A stretch of DNA of 14,321 bases from an uncultured Actinomycetes bacterium. GTDB taxonomy: Bacteria; Actinomycetota; Thermoleophilia; Gaiellales; Gaiellaceae. The notes below the pieces were generated by a model. The model was not told the DNA's origin, did no database searches, and worked only from the letters and a program-made list of their open reading frames with translations. Position 1 is the first letter of the stretch; the number at the start of each line of letters is the position of its first letter. This document shows positions 1-7,064 of the stretch, one piece after another. Location: the NCBI GenBank assembly GCA_903930195.1, contig CAIYXH010000270.1, forward strand, positions 1 to 14,321. The letters are read 5' to 3'. The position numbers and the translations under genes are program-made.

Positions 1-937
1 CGAGCACGGCTACGGCACCGATCGGACGCAGGCGCCGGCGTTCTTCCCGCTCTACCCCTGGCTGACGGGCGTTCTTGGGCGCGTGCTCGGCCACCACTTC
101 GAGCTCGCGGCCCTGCTCGTCTCGCTCGCCGCCTGCTTCGTTGCCTTCGAGCTCCTCTGGCGGCTCGCGGCGATCCGGCTCGGCACCGACGACGCGACCC
201 GGACGGTGCTCTACCTCGCGCTCTTCCCCATGGCCCTCTTCCTGCAGGCCGACTACTCGGAGTCGCTCTTCCTCGCGTGTGCCGTCGGCGCGTTCTACGC
301 CGCCGAGCGCGGCTCGTTCGCCTGGGCCGCGGTTGCCGCCTCGGGGGCGCTGCTGACGCGCTCGGTCGGCATCGCCGTGGTGGCAGGGCTCGCGGTCATG
401 GCCTTGCCCGAGCTGCGGCGCCTCGCCTGGCTCGTGCTCCCCTTCGTCACGTTCATCGCCTTCCCGGTCGCGCTCCACTTCCAGGCGGGCGATGCCTGGG
501 CATTCATCCACACCCAGGACGCGTGGGAGCGGACGCTCTCGCCGGAAGGGCCGTTCGGCGGCATCTGGGACGGGTTCGCCGTGCTCGGCCACACGACCGA
601 CAACTTCAGCCATGCCCACTTCCTCGCCGTCAACATCGAGGATCTCGTCGCCCTGCTCTTCTTCCTCTGTCTCCTGCCCCTCGTCTGGAGCTGGTTCGGG
701 GCGGCCTACGGCGTCTTCGCGACGGTCTCGCTGGCGCTGCCCTTGAGCTTCCCGGCCGGTACGGGCGACTTCCCCCTGATCTCGATGCCGCGCTTCGGCG
801 TGCTGATCTTCCCCTTCTTTCTCGTGCTCGCGACCGCGGGACGCAACCCGCGCACGCATACGGCGATCGTTGCGCTCTCGGCGCTCGGGCTCGGCGTCGC
901 AATCACCCAATGGGCGACCTTCCAATGGGTCGCGTAA
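1..937 (+). CDS. Mannosyltransferase, PIG-V-like GT-C family (5' end outside window)
   Basis: This is a partial polytopic membrane glycosyltransferase. The reading frame is open from base 2, so the start lies left of the window; 311 residues are visible, ending at TAA 935-937. The first visible residues read EHGYGTDRTQAPAFFPLYPW. The EHGY and FFPLYP elements are typical of the PIG-V-like mannosyltransferase family, which transfers mannose from a polyprenyl-phosphate donor on the outer face of the membrane. Several long hydrophobic stretches follow, together with an FPMALFLQADYSESLF segment, also characteristic of the family. The internal GTG at 83 cannot be the true start because the family motif lies upstream of it. 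The acceptor (lipoglycan, glycolipid or protein) cannot be told from the sequence. The 3' end overlaps the next gene, which suggests co-transcription. The family call is fairly sure; the precise substrate is unknown. Confidence 0.8.
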   Translation, partial: EHGYGTDRTQAPAFFPLYPWLTGVLGRVLGHHFELAALLVSLAACFVAFELLWRLAAIRLGTDDATRTVLYLALFPMALFLQADYSESLFLACAVGAFYAAERGSFAWAAVAASGALLTRSVGIAVVAGLAVMALPELRRLAWLVLPFVTFIAFPVALHFQAGDAWAFIHTQDAWERTLSPEGPFGGIWDGFAVLGHTTDNFSHAHFLAVNIEDLVALLFFLCLLPLVWSWFGAAYGVFATVSLALPLSFPAGTGDFPLISMPRFGVLIFPFFLVLATAGRNPRTHTAIVALSALGLGVAITQWATFQWVA

Positions 938-1575
938 ACGGCCGGCTGATCGGGTGGGGCGTCCTCGTCGGGACGCTCGCGGCGCTGAACTACTCGACGC
1001 GCGCCGTCTCCGGCAAGCCCGATCCGAACACGCTCTACGAGTACGCGACCGCGGTCGGCGGGTTGTTCCAGTACGCGCTGATGTTCGGCCTGATCTTCGC
1101 GATCGCGGGCGGCTCGTTCGCGTTCCTCGGCTGGAGCCGGCCGCACTCCTGGCCACGGGCGCTCGGGCTCGCACTCCTCGTGGGCGTGGGGGCGTCGATC
1201 GTGATCGAGCTGATCGACTCGTTCCTGCACGGCAGCAGCGAGCAGGGCCTCACGCCCAAGCACTGGGAGCACGCACACCTCGGGGCGTATCTCGCGAACC
1301 TCGTGGTTGTCGCCCTCGTCGACCCCGTTGTCGAGGAGTCGATCTTCCGCGGCGCCGGCTACTCGCTGCTCGAGCGCTACGGCCGCCGCACCGCGATCGT
1401 CGCGATCGGCCTCTCGTTCGCACTCGCCCACGGCTTGATCGAGGGCCTACCCGAGCTCTTCGTGCTCGGCGCGGCGCTCGCGTGGCTGCGCGCGAAGACG
1501 GGGAGCACCTACCCCGGCATGCTCGTGCACGGGGCGTTCAACGCGGTCACCCTGATCGCAGTGATCTTCAGCTGA
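925..1575 (+). CDS. CPBP family intramembrane metalloprotease (Rce1/Abi-like)
   Basis: This is a 216-residue polytopic membrane protein with the three CPBP (Abi/Rce1) motifs: EESIFR at residues 137-142, FALAHG around 165-170 with His169, and HGAFN at 202-206 with His202 and Asn206. These Glu and His residues form the active site of this family of intramembrane endopeptidases. In bacteria the substrates are mostly unknown, though some members process prenylated peptides or act in bacteriocin self-immunity. I chose ATG 925, which overlaps the mannosyltransferase end by 13 bases; an in-frame ATG at 910 would add five residues. The overlap points to translational coupling with the mannosyltransferase. 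The gene ends 16 bases from the convergent nuclease-domain gene, and no clear terminator hairpin is visible between them. Family assignment is confident; substrate and role are not inferable. Confidence 0.88.
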   Translation: MGRVNGRLIGWGVLVGTLAALNYSTRAVSGKPDPNTLYEYATAVGGLFQYALMFGLIFAIAGGSFAFLGWSRPHSWPRALGLALLVGVGASIVIELIDSFLHGSSEQGLTPKHWEHAHLGAYLANLVVVALVDPVVEESIFRGAGYSLLERYGRRTAIVAIGLSFALAHGLIEGLPELFVLGAALAWLRAKTGSTYPGMLVHGAFNAVTLIAVIFS

Positions 1576-1591
1576 GCAGCGCTTCAACCGA

Positions 1592-2095
1592 TCAGTCGCC
1601 GTCGTCCAGCTCGACTTCGGCCTCGCTGAAGTCGTCCGGCGAGACGTTGTCGAGGAACTGCTTGAACTCGTCGACCATCTCCTCGACGTCGTCTCCGTCG
1701 AACTCGATCGCCGACTCCTCGATCACCTCGTCGGCCGCGTAGATCGGAGCCTGGGCGCGGATCGCGATGGCGATCGCGTCGGACGAGCGGGAGTCGATCT
1801 CGAACTCGGCGCCGTTCTGCTGCACCGTAATCGCGGCGTGGAACGTGTTCTCGCGGAGCTCGGTGACCGTGACCCGCACGATCTCGACCTCGAGCTCGCC
1901 GAGGATGTTCACGAGCAGGTCGTGGGTGAGCGGCCGGGGTGCGGTCGCGCCCTGCAACTTCATCAGGATCGCCGCTGCTTCCGGGTGGCCGATCCAGATC
2001 GGCAGGTAGCGGTTGCCGTCGGCCGTCTTCAGGAGCACGATCGGCTGCTTGCCGACCAGGTCGAACGAGACCCCGTAGATCGTCATCTCGACCAT
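1592..2095 (-). CDS. Bifunctional nuclease (BFN, DUF151) domain protein
   Basis: This is a 167-residue cytoplasmic protein with a single BFN domain (Pfam DNase-RNase, formerly DUF151) over about residues 1-125. Visible family elements are LPIWIGHPEA at 31-40, RPLTHDL at 54-60 and DSRSSDAIAIA at 101-111. The C-terminal 40 residues are strongly acidic (EEMVDEF, ending ELDDGD). The domain was named for DNase and RNase activity in a plant member; the bacterial role is not settled, although the gene is near-universal in Actinomycetota. I chose ATG 2095 because the family starts close to the IYGVSFDL strand. The frame stays open to 2149, but that extension is rich in Arg, Trp and Gly and unlike the family. 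ATG 2086 is another possible start. The upstream 75-base spacer is shared with the divergent tRNA-Ile gene. Confidence 0.87.
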   Translation of the reverse strand: MVEMTIYGVSFDLVGKQPIVLLKTADGNRYLPIWIGHPEAAAILMKLQGATAPRPLTHDLLVNILGELEVEIVRVTVTELRENTFHAAITVQQNGAEFEIDSRSSDAIAIAIRAQAPIYAADEVIEESAIEFDGDDVEEMVDEFKQFLDNVSPDDFSEAEVELDDGD

Positions 2096-2152
2096 CGAAA
2101 TCCAGCTTACCCAGGCACCTCCAGCTCGACGCACGCAGCCCTGGCGCATCGC

Positions 2153-2158
2153 TACACT
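2153..2158 (+). promoter_or_regulatory. Possible -10 element for tRNA-Ile
   Basis: TACACT matches the TATAAT consensus at 4 of 6 positions and ends 12 bases before the mature tRNA 5' end, a plausible leader distance. I see no good -35 hexamer at 16-18 bases upstream, so this is a weak candidate. It lies in the 2096-2170 spacer between the divergent nuclease-domain gene and the tRNA. Confidence 0.25.
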
Positions 2159-2170
2159 GCGCCCCTCACC

Positions 2171-2244
2171 GGGCGATTAGCTCAGTTGGTTAGAGCGCCG
2201 CTCTGATAAGGCGGAGGTCCGTGGTTCGAATCCACGATCGCCCA
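2171..2244 (+). tRNA. tRNA-Ile (anticodon GAT)
   Basis: This is a 74-base complete cloverleaf. The acceptor stem GGGCGAT (2171-2177) pairs fully with ATCGCCC (2237-2243), followed by discriminator A at 2244. The D-arm is GCTC...GAGC. The anticodon stem CCGCT/GGCGG encloses loop CTGATAA, with anticodon GAT at 2205-2207. The T-arm is CGTGG-TTCGAAT-CCACG. The 3' CCA is not encoded. GAT reads isoleucine codons ATC and ATT. In many Actinomycetota a tRNA-Ile lies near the dnaA-gyrA region, consistent with this placement. The gene converges on the molybdenum hydroxylase gene, whose stop is only 23 bases away. Confidence 0.97.
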
Positions 2245-2267
2245 TTCCTTCCGGTGACGCGCCCCGG

Positions 2268-4544
2268 TTACGCCAAGACGGCGCGCACGCGGGCAGCAGT
2301 CATCGGGGCCTCGCGGATGCGGACACCGGTCGCGTCGAAGAAGGCGTTCGCGATCGCCGCCGGCACGGGTGCCTGGAGCGGCTCGCCGGAGCCGGTGGGG
2401 GCGAGGTCGGTGCGCTGGACGAGCGTCGTCGCGACGTTGGGGTGGTCGCGGAAGCGAAGGATGGGGTAACTCGACCAGTCGAGCGCCAACGAGCGGCTGC
2501 GGCCGAAGCGCACCTGCTCGAGGAGCGCGCGGCTCGTCGCCATCACGAGGTTGCCCTCGAGCTGGTTGCGGATCCCGCCCAGGTAGACGGCCAGCCCGGC
2601 GACCTGGGCGGCGTAGAGCTGCTGCACCGTGATCTTCCCGGTGCGCCGGCTCACCTGGATCTCGGCGACAGCGGCGGCCTGCGAGCCCGAGAAGCCGCCG
2701 ATCGCGATGCCGCGGCCGGTGACGACATCGCCCCGCTCGAGGCGCGAGGCGGCAACGCGCGGCTCCCAGTGGGCCAGCTCTGCCGCCGCAACGAGCACAT
2801 CGCGCCACTGGCCGATGCCGTCGTTCACCTGCTGCGCCGTCGCATTCTCGAGGCGGAAGAGATACGGGTCCATCCCCGCCGCATGCGCGAGCTCGTCGAT
2901 CAGCTGCTCGCAGGCGAACGTCGTCTGCGGCGCATGCGGGCCGCGGAGCGCCGACGTGCGGAAGTAGTTGTCCTCGACCGGGAGCGACTTGCCGACGATC
3001 CGGACGTTCGGGATGTCGTACTGCGTGCCGGCGTTCGCGGTCGCTGCGCCCGCCATGCCGTCCGTGAAGAGGGGCTGCCCGACGTTCTGGGTGGTCGCGT
3101 CGACGAGCATCGACATCTCGGGGATCGCGTACGCCGTGTAGTCGAACGCGAGGAGCTTGCCGTTCGCGTCGGCGGCGGCACGCGCGTCACCGAGAATCGC
3201 CGGGCAGTAGTTGTCCCAGCCGTTCTCGTCCCAGCGCATGAACTGCAGCCGCACGGGCGCCCCCGCGAGCTGCGACATCACCGCGGCCGCTTCACCGGTG
3301 TCATAGCGGGCAGGGCTGTTCCCGAACGAGCTCGCGCCCTCCCAGTACTGGACACGGATCTGGTCGAGCGGCAGGCCGAGGAGCGACTGGAGCTTGAGCC
3401 GCATGGTGTACGCGTCCTGCGTGTTCGCCATGACGATCGCGCCGGAGGGGCCGACGTCGGCCACGGCACAGCTCGGGCCGATCGGCATGTGGCCCTGGTA
3501 GTCGTAGGCGTAGGTCGCGGCAACCGTGTGCGCCGCAACCGCAACGGCTGCGTCGACGTCGCCGATGCTCACCTGCACCCGCGCAGGCACCTCGCCGGCC
3601 GCTTCGAAGGCGCGCATCGAGGCGAAGAGGTTGCCGTCGCCCGAGATCTCCGGCGGATCGCGGTAGACGACCCGCAGCGCGGACGCGGCCTGGATCGCGT
3701 CGTACTCCACGCTCGCGACGACACCGACGAAGTCGCCGCGGCGGACGACGCGGGCGTCGCCGATCGTCGCAAGGGCGCTGTCGTCGATCGAGACGACCCC
3801 GGCCGCGCTTCCCGCCCCGTAGGCGCCCTGGCCGAGGGGCCGGACGACGCGCCCGTGGAGCATCCCGGGCACACGGAGGTTGTGCACGTAGGTGTACGTC
3901 CCGGTGACCTTGGCGGGGATGTCGATCCGCGGGACGTCCGCGATCCCGACCAGGCGGTAGTCGGCGACCGGCTTCGACGGCGCCACCCCCGGCCCGAGGT
4001 AGACCTGCGCCATCGGCACCGAGAAGAGCCGCCCGCCGACGAGCTCCGCATAGGAGACCGAGCCGGCCGGCGAGGAGACGACGCCCGCCGCCGTGGTCAG
4101 CGACCCGACCGGCACGCCGAGCCGCGCCGACGCGAGCGCGAGCAGGGCCTGACGCGCGGTCGCGGCGGCGCTGCGCAGCATCGGGCCGGCTGCCGCGATC
4201 GAGCTCGAGCCGATCGTCCCGCTCGAGTCCGGGGTCACGTTCGTGTCGTGGCGGACGAAGATCAGCGAGCCGAGCTCGACGTCGAGCTCCTCCGCCGCGA
4301 GGATCAGCAGGCCGGTGCTCGACCCCTGCCCGAGCTCGACACGTCCGGTCTTGACCGAGACCGTGCCGTCGGCGTGCACGGCAAGGTACGAGTCGACCTG
4401 CGCCGGATCCGGAGGGCCCGACGAGGCGAAGGGGGAGACAGGTGCAGCTCCGGCAGGACCGGTCGCAACCCGGGCGAGGCTCGGCCAGACGACGAGCGCG
4501 CCGCCCGCGGCGAGAAACGACCGGCGGGAGAGCGTCCGGCTCAC
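2268..4544 (-). CDS. Tat-exported molybdopterin-binding hydroxylase subunit (xanthine dehydrogenase/IorB family)
   Basis: This 758-residue protein resembles the molybdenum-binding subunit of two-component hydroxylases such as isoquinoline 1-oxidoreductase and nicotinate dehydrogenase. The N-terminus has a twin-arginine signal (SRRSFL, residues 6-11) and a hydrophobic stretch, so it is probably exported folded. Family elements include GRVELGQG at 67-74, an a/b-hammerhead region near 205-310 (VPGMLHGRVVRPLG), an MRWDENGW segment, RGPHAPQTTFACEQLIDELA, and the C-terminal GSGEP whose Glu721 matches the catalytic base of the family. Such subunits hydroxylate N-heterocycles or aldehydes at a Mo-cytosine-dinucleotide centre and pass electrons to a small 2Fe-2S partner. 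No such partner is encoded in this window. Translation starts at GTG 4544, 4 bases after the secreted-protein stop, indicating one transcript. The substrate is unknown. Confidence 0.88.
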   Translation of the reverse strand: MSRTLSRRSFLAAGGALVVWPSLARVATGPAGAAPVSPFASSGPPDPAQVDSYLAVHADGTVSVKTGRVELGQGSSTGLLILAAEELDVELGSLIFVRHDTNVTPDSSGTIGSSSIAAAGPMLRSAAATARQALLALASARLGVPVGSLTTAAGVVSSPAGSVSYAELVGGRLFSVPMAQVYLGPGVAPSKPVADYRLVGIADVPRIDIPAKVTGTYTYVHNLRVPGMLHGRVVRPLGQGAYGAGSAAGVVSIDDSALATIGDARVVRRGDFVGVVASVEYDAIQAASALRVVYRDPPEISGDGNLFASMRAFEAAGEVPARVQVSIGDVDAAVAVAAHTVAATYAYDYQGHMPIGPSCAVADVGPSGAIVMANTQDAYTMRLKLQSLLGLPLDQIRVQYWEGASSFGNSPARYDTGEAAAVMSQLAGAPVRLQFMRWDENGWDNYCPAILGDARAAADANGKLLAFDYTAYAIPEMSMLVDATTQNVGQPLFTDGMAGAATANAGTQYDIPNVRIVGKSLPVEDNYFRTSALRGPHAPQTTFACEQLIDELAHAAGMDPYLFRLENATAQQVNDGIGQWRDVLVAAAELAHWEPRVAASRLERGDVVTGRGIAIGGFSGSQAAAVAEIQVSRRTGKITVQQLYAAQVAGLAVYLGGIRNQLEGNLVMATSRALLEQVRFGRSRSLALDWSSYPILRFRDHPNVATTLVQRTDLAPTGSGEPLQAPVPAAIANAFFDATGVRIREAPMTAARVRAVLA

Positions 4545-4548
4545 GGTC

Positions 4549-5370
4549 TCAGGAGCTCGTGACGGTGAAGGCGTGGCTCTTCGTCCCGAGGGTCGAGTAG
4601 AAGAGCCAGCGGCCGGGCGTGAGCGTGACGGTGATCGTGTGCGTGCCGATGAAGCCGACGCCGCTCCCGAGCACCGGCTCCTTGGTCGCGCCGCGAATCG
4701 TGAAGCCGTCCTTGCGATCCTTGTCCGTGACGGCCAGCTTGTAGCGGCCCTTGGCGAGCTTCGTCACCGCCTTGCCCTTGAACGCGAGCGTGACGACGCC
4801 GGTCGCGCCGACCGTGCCCTTCAGCGTCCCCTTCAGCGCGGCCGGGGCCTGGGAGGCGATCGGCGTCGTCGAGGTCGCGCTGCCGGAGTTGCTCGACTGG
4901 AGCGGCTGCGTCGGCGGAGCCGTGCTCGCGCCGGTCGTCGGCGCCGCTGCCGTCCCGCTCGTCTGGAACGTCCAGGTCGTCCCCGGCCGCATGTTGTCGA
5001 AGTAGGTGTACGTCGAGTTCGCCTGGAAGGTCTCGGCCCAGTTCTCGGAGACCTCCTCGCCGAAGGACATGTTCGAGACGAGGCTGACCCCCGGCCCCTG
5101 GAGGTCGAAGGTGACGTCGGAGACACCCGCCGAGTCGTCCAGGTAGAGGTTGTAGGTGCCGTAGGGGATCACCGTCGGCGCGCCGCTCGTGGTGCCGACC
5201 TGCGTGCCGTTCGGCTGGAACATGATCGCTGTCTTGTTCTGGCTGAAGACCACGGTGAGCCCGGGATTGTCGGACTCGGCGGCCGTTGCCGTGCCTCCAG
5301 CCGCGGCGACGGCGCCGGTGAGGGCCGCGAGAGTCACGACAGCCCACGCTGCCTTCCGAAGCCCAACCAC
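4549..5370 (-). CDS. Secreted protein with two degenerate cupredoxin-like domains
   Basis: This 273-residue protein starts with a Sec-type signal peptide: basic LRK, a hydrophobic core at residues 9-24, and an Ala-rich site near 28-31. Two domains flank a Thr/Pro/Ala/Ser-rich linker (about 137-178). Each has a GTY or GRY strand, a DLQGPG or GFTIRG strand, and a closing strand (TWTFQT and RWLFYSTLG). This resembles the small plastocyanin-like proteins common in high-GC actinobacteria, but the Cys and the Cys-x-x-His-type ligand loop are absent, and the protein contains no Cys at all. A copper site is therefore unlikely; a structural, adhesive or partner-binding role is possible. I chose GTG 5370 because it begins the signal peptide directly; the upstream open frame to 6021 runs antisense to parB. 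The gene lies 4 bases upstream of the molybdenum hydroxylase gene. The domain assignment is inferred from sequence pattern only. Confidence 0.75.
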   Translation of the reverse strand: MVGLRKAAWAVVTLAALTGAVAAAGGTATAAESDNPGLTVVFSQNKTAIMFQPNGTQVGTTSGAPTVIPYGTYNLYLDDSAGVSDVTFDLQGPGVSLVSNMSFGEEVSENWAETFQANSTYTYFDNMRPGTTWTFQTSGTAAAPTTGASTAPPTQPLQSSNSGSATSTTPIASQAPAALKGTLKGTVGATGVVTLAFKGKAVTKLAKGRYKLAVTDKDRKDGFTIRGATKEPVLGSGVGFIGTHTITVTLTPGRWLFYSTLGTKSHAFTVTSS

Positions 5371-5379
5371 GCTCGGAGT

Positions 5380-5408
5380 TGTATAGCGCAGCCCCGGGAG
5401 AATGCCTA
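5380..5408 (-). promoter_or_regulatory. Possible promoter of the secreted protein-hydroxylase unit
   Basis: On the minus strand, TAGGCA (5408-5403) and TATACA (5385-5380) are separated by 17 bases, each matching the sigma-70 type consensus at 4 of 6 positions. Transcription would begin only a few bases before GTG 5370, and no Shine-Dalgarno sequence is visible there, so the message may be leaderless. It lies in the 50-base gap after parB, and would uncouple this unit from the parB operon. Confidence 0.35.
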
Positions 5409-5420
5409 GGTAGCTGCGTA

Positions 5421-6284
5421 TTAAGCGAGCGAGCGGAGCAGCCGGTCGAGCGTCTCGGCGAGCTCCTCGAGGTCGTGCTCGTCCTCGAAGGCCAGCTCCA
5501 CCTTGCCCGGAGCAATCCGTGTCTCGCAGCCGGTGAGGCGCTTGAGGCCTTCCTTGACCCGCGCGGCGAGCGCCGGGTCGACGTGCGTCTTCGTCCGCGG
5601 CTTCGTGCGGGCCCCCGACCAGCGGGCAGCACGCTCGGCGGCACGAACCGACATGCCCTGCGCCACGATCTTGCGGGCGAGGCGCCGCCGCTCGGCCTGG
5701 TCGGGCACGGCGAGGACAGCCCGGGCGTGACCTTCCGAGAGCTCGCCCCGCTCGACCATCGCGAGGACGTCGTCGGGGAGGTCCAGGAGCCGGAGCTTGT
5801 TCGAGATCGCGGGCTTCGACCGGCCCACACGCTCGGCGACGTCGCCGAGCGAGAGGTCGAACTCGTCCATCAGGACCGCGTAGCCGCGCGCCTCTTCGAT
5901 CGGGGAGAGGTTCTCGCGGGCGACGTTCTCGACGAGGCCGAGGAGCAGCGTGTCGCGGTCGTCGGACTCGCGGATGACGGCGGGGAGCGTGGCGACCCCG
6001 GCCTCGCGTGCGGCACGCCACCGGCGCTCGCCGGCGATCAGCTCGTACCCGCCCTCGAGCCGCGGGCGGATCAGCACGGGCTGGATGACCCCCTGCGAAC
6101 GAATCGAGTCGGCGAGGCCGGCCGTCGTCTCGTGGTCGAAGCGGCGCCGCGGCTGGCGCGGGTTCGGGTGGATCTGCTCGGTCGGGACGTGGGCGAGCTC
6201 GGGCGTGCCGCCGCCGATCAATACCTCGAAGCCCCGGCCGAGCCCCCTGCGGGCCGGAGGGGTGGGGCTAGCGGCGTTCGACAA
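5421..6284 (-). CDS. parB: Chromosome partitioning protein ParB
   Basis: This is a 287-residue ParB/Spo0J family CTPase and DNA-binding protein that loads on parS sites, spreads as a sliding clamp, and works with ParA and SMC to segregate origins. The N-terminus has the ParA-interacting basic RRGLGRGFEVLIGG (12-25). The CTP-binding box GERRWRAA is at 85-92, and the second conserved box ENVARENLSPIEEA is at 119-132. A helix-turn-helix lies around 145-170 (LGDVAERVGRSKPAISNKLR). The C-terminal 30 residues (LEELAETLDRLLRSLA) form the expected dimerisation helix. Length is normal for the family. The start ATG 6284 overlaps the parA end by 17 bases, implying coupled translation. The stop is TAA 5421-5423. 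Confidence 0.97.
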   Translation of the reverse strand: MSNAASPTPPARRGLGRGFEVLIGGGTPELAHVPTEQIHPNPRQPRRRFDHETTAGLADSIRSQGVIQPVLIRPRLEGGYELIAGERRWRAAREAGVATLPAVIRESDDRDTLLLGLVENVARENLSPIEEARGYAVLMDEFDLSLGDVAERVGRSKPAISNKLRLLDLPDDVLAMVERGELSEGHARAVLAVPDQAERRRLARKIVAQGMSVRAAERAARWSGARTKPRTKTHVDPALAARVKEGLKRLTGCETRIAPGKVELAFEDEHDLEELAETLDRLLRSLA

Positions 6285-7020
6285 GCTCCATCGCCACCTT
6301 CCAGTAGGCTTCGGCGCCGCGCGAGGCCCGGTCGTAGTAGGTGATGGGCACGCCGTGGCTCGGCGCCTCGGCGACGCGGACGGAGCGCGGAACGACGGTG
6401 TCGAAGACGAGGTTGCCGAAGTGCCGGCGCACCTCGCGCTCGACGTCGGCGGAGAGGTTCGTGCGCGCGTCGCTCATGGTGATCAACACGCCGCCGACGA
6501 CCAGGCGCGGGTTGAGACGCGTCTTGACGAGGTTGATCGACTGCATCAGCTGCGCAAGGCCTTCGAGCGCGTAGTACTCGGCCTGGACCGGCACGACGAC
6601 CCGATCCGAGGCAGCGAGCGCGTTCACGGTCAGCGGCCCGAGCGACGGCGGGCAGTCGAGCAACACGAAGTCGTAGCCCTCGACGTTCGCGAGCGACTCG
6701 GCGAGGTAGCGCTCACCGTCCTCGAGGCGCGAGAGCTCCACGGCAGCACCGGCGAGCTCGGGCTTCGACGGGATCAGGAAGAGGTTCTCGAACGCGGTCG
6801 GCTGCGCGAGCTCGGCGATCGGGGCGCCGTCGAGCAGGTCGTAGCTCGAGGTGGTCGTTGCCTTCACGCCGAGGCCCGACGAAGCGTTCGCCTGCGGATC
6901 GAGGTCGATCACGAGGGCGCGCTCGCCCGCCTCGGCCAGACAGGCCGCGAGGTTGACGGCCGTTGTCGTCTTGCCGACGCCGCCTTTCTGGTTCGCGAAT
7001 GCGTAGACCTTGGCCGCCAC
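6268..7020 (-). CDS. parA: Chromosome partitioning ATPase ParA (Soj)
   Basis: This 250-residue protein is a deviant Walker-A ATPase that binds DNA non-specifically as an ATP dimer and moves ParB-parS complexes. Visible motifs are KGGVGKTT at 12-19 (with the signature lysine), LVIDLDPQAN at 37-45, and FVLLDCPPSLG around 118-128. I chose GTG 7020, which gives the family-typical N-terminus MAAKVYAFANQKGG. A weak GAGA lies about 10 bases upstream, and the in-frame TTG 7029 is a less likely alternative. The longer open frame to 7404 is an arginine-rich shadow of rsmG. The gene begins 44 bases after the rsmG stop, and its end overlaps parB. It lacks the N-terminal extension seen in plasmid-type ParA, which fits a chromosomal Soj role. 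Confidence 0.97.
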   Translation of the reverse strand: MAAKVYAFANQKGGVGKTTTAVNLAACLAEAGERALVIDLDPQANASSGLGVKATTTSSYDLLDGAPIAELAQPTAFENLFLIPSKPELAGAAVELSRLEDGERYLAESLANVEGYDFVLLDCPPSLGPLTVNALAASDRVVVPVQAEYYALEGLAQLMQSINLVKTRLNPRLVVGGVLITMSDARTNLSADVEREVRRHFGNLVFDTVVPRSVRVAEAPSHGVPITYYDRASRGAEAYWKVAMELVERR

Positions 7021-7064
7021 GACCGCCAATTCTCGCTGTCGCGCCGGATGGCGCGCCGCCGGCC

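Noticed and set aside
1576..1591. Terminator between the convergent CPBP and nuclease-domain genes
   Set aside because: The 16-base gap shows no GC-rich hairpin or T-run.
2442..4562. Long plus-strand open frame (706 codons) opposite the molybdenum hydroxylase gene
   Set aside because: It is arginine- and aspartate-rich with no recognisable domain, as expected of the complement of a GC-rich gene; the minus-strand frame has clear family motifs.
5371..6021. Upstream in-frame extension of the secreted-protein gene
   Set aside because: It runs out of frame through parB and is Arg/Ala/Gly-rich; the signal peptide begins exactly at GTG 5370.
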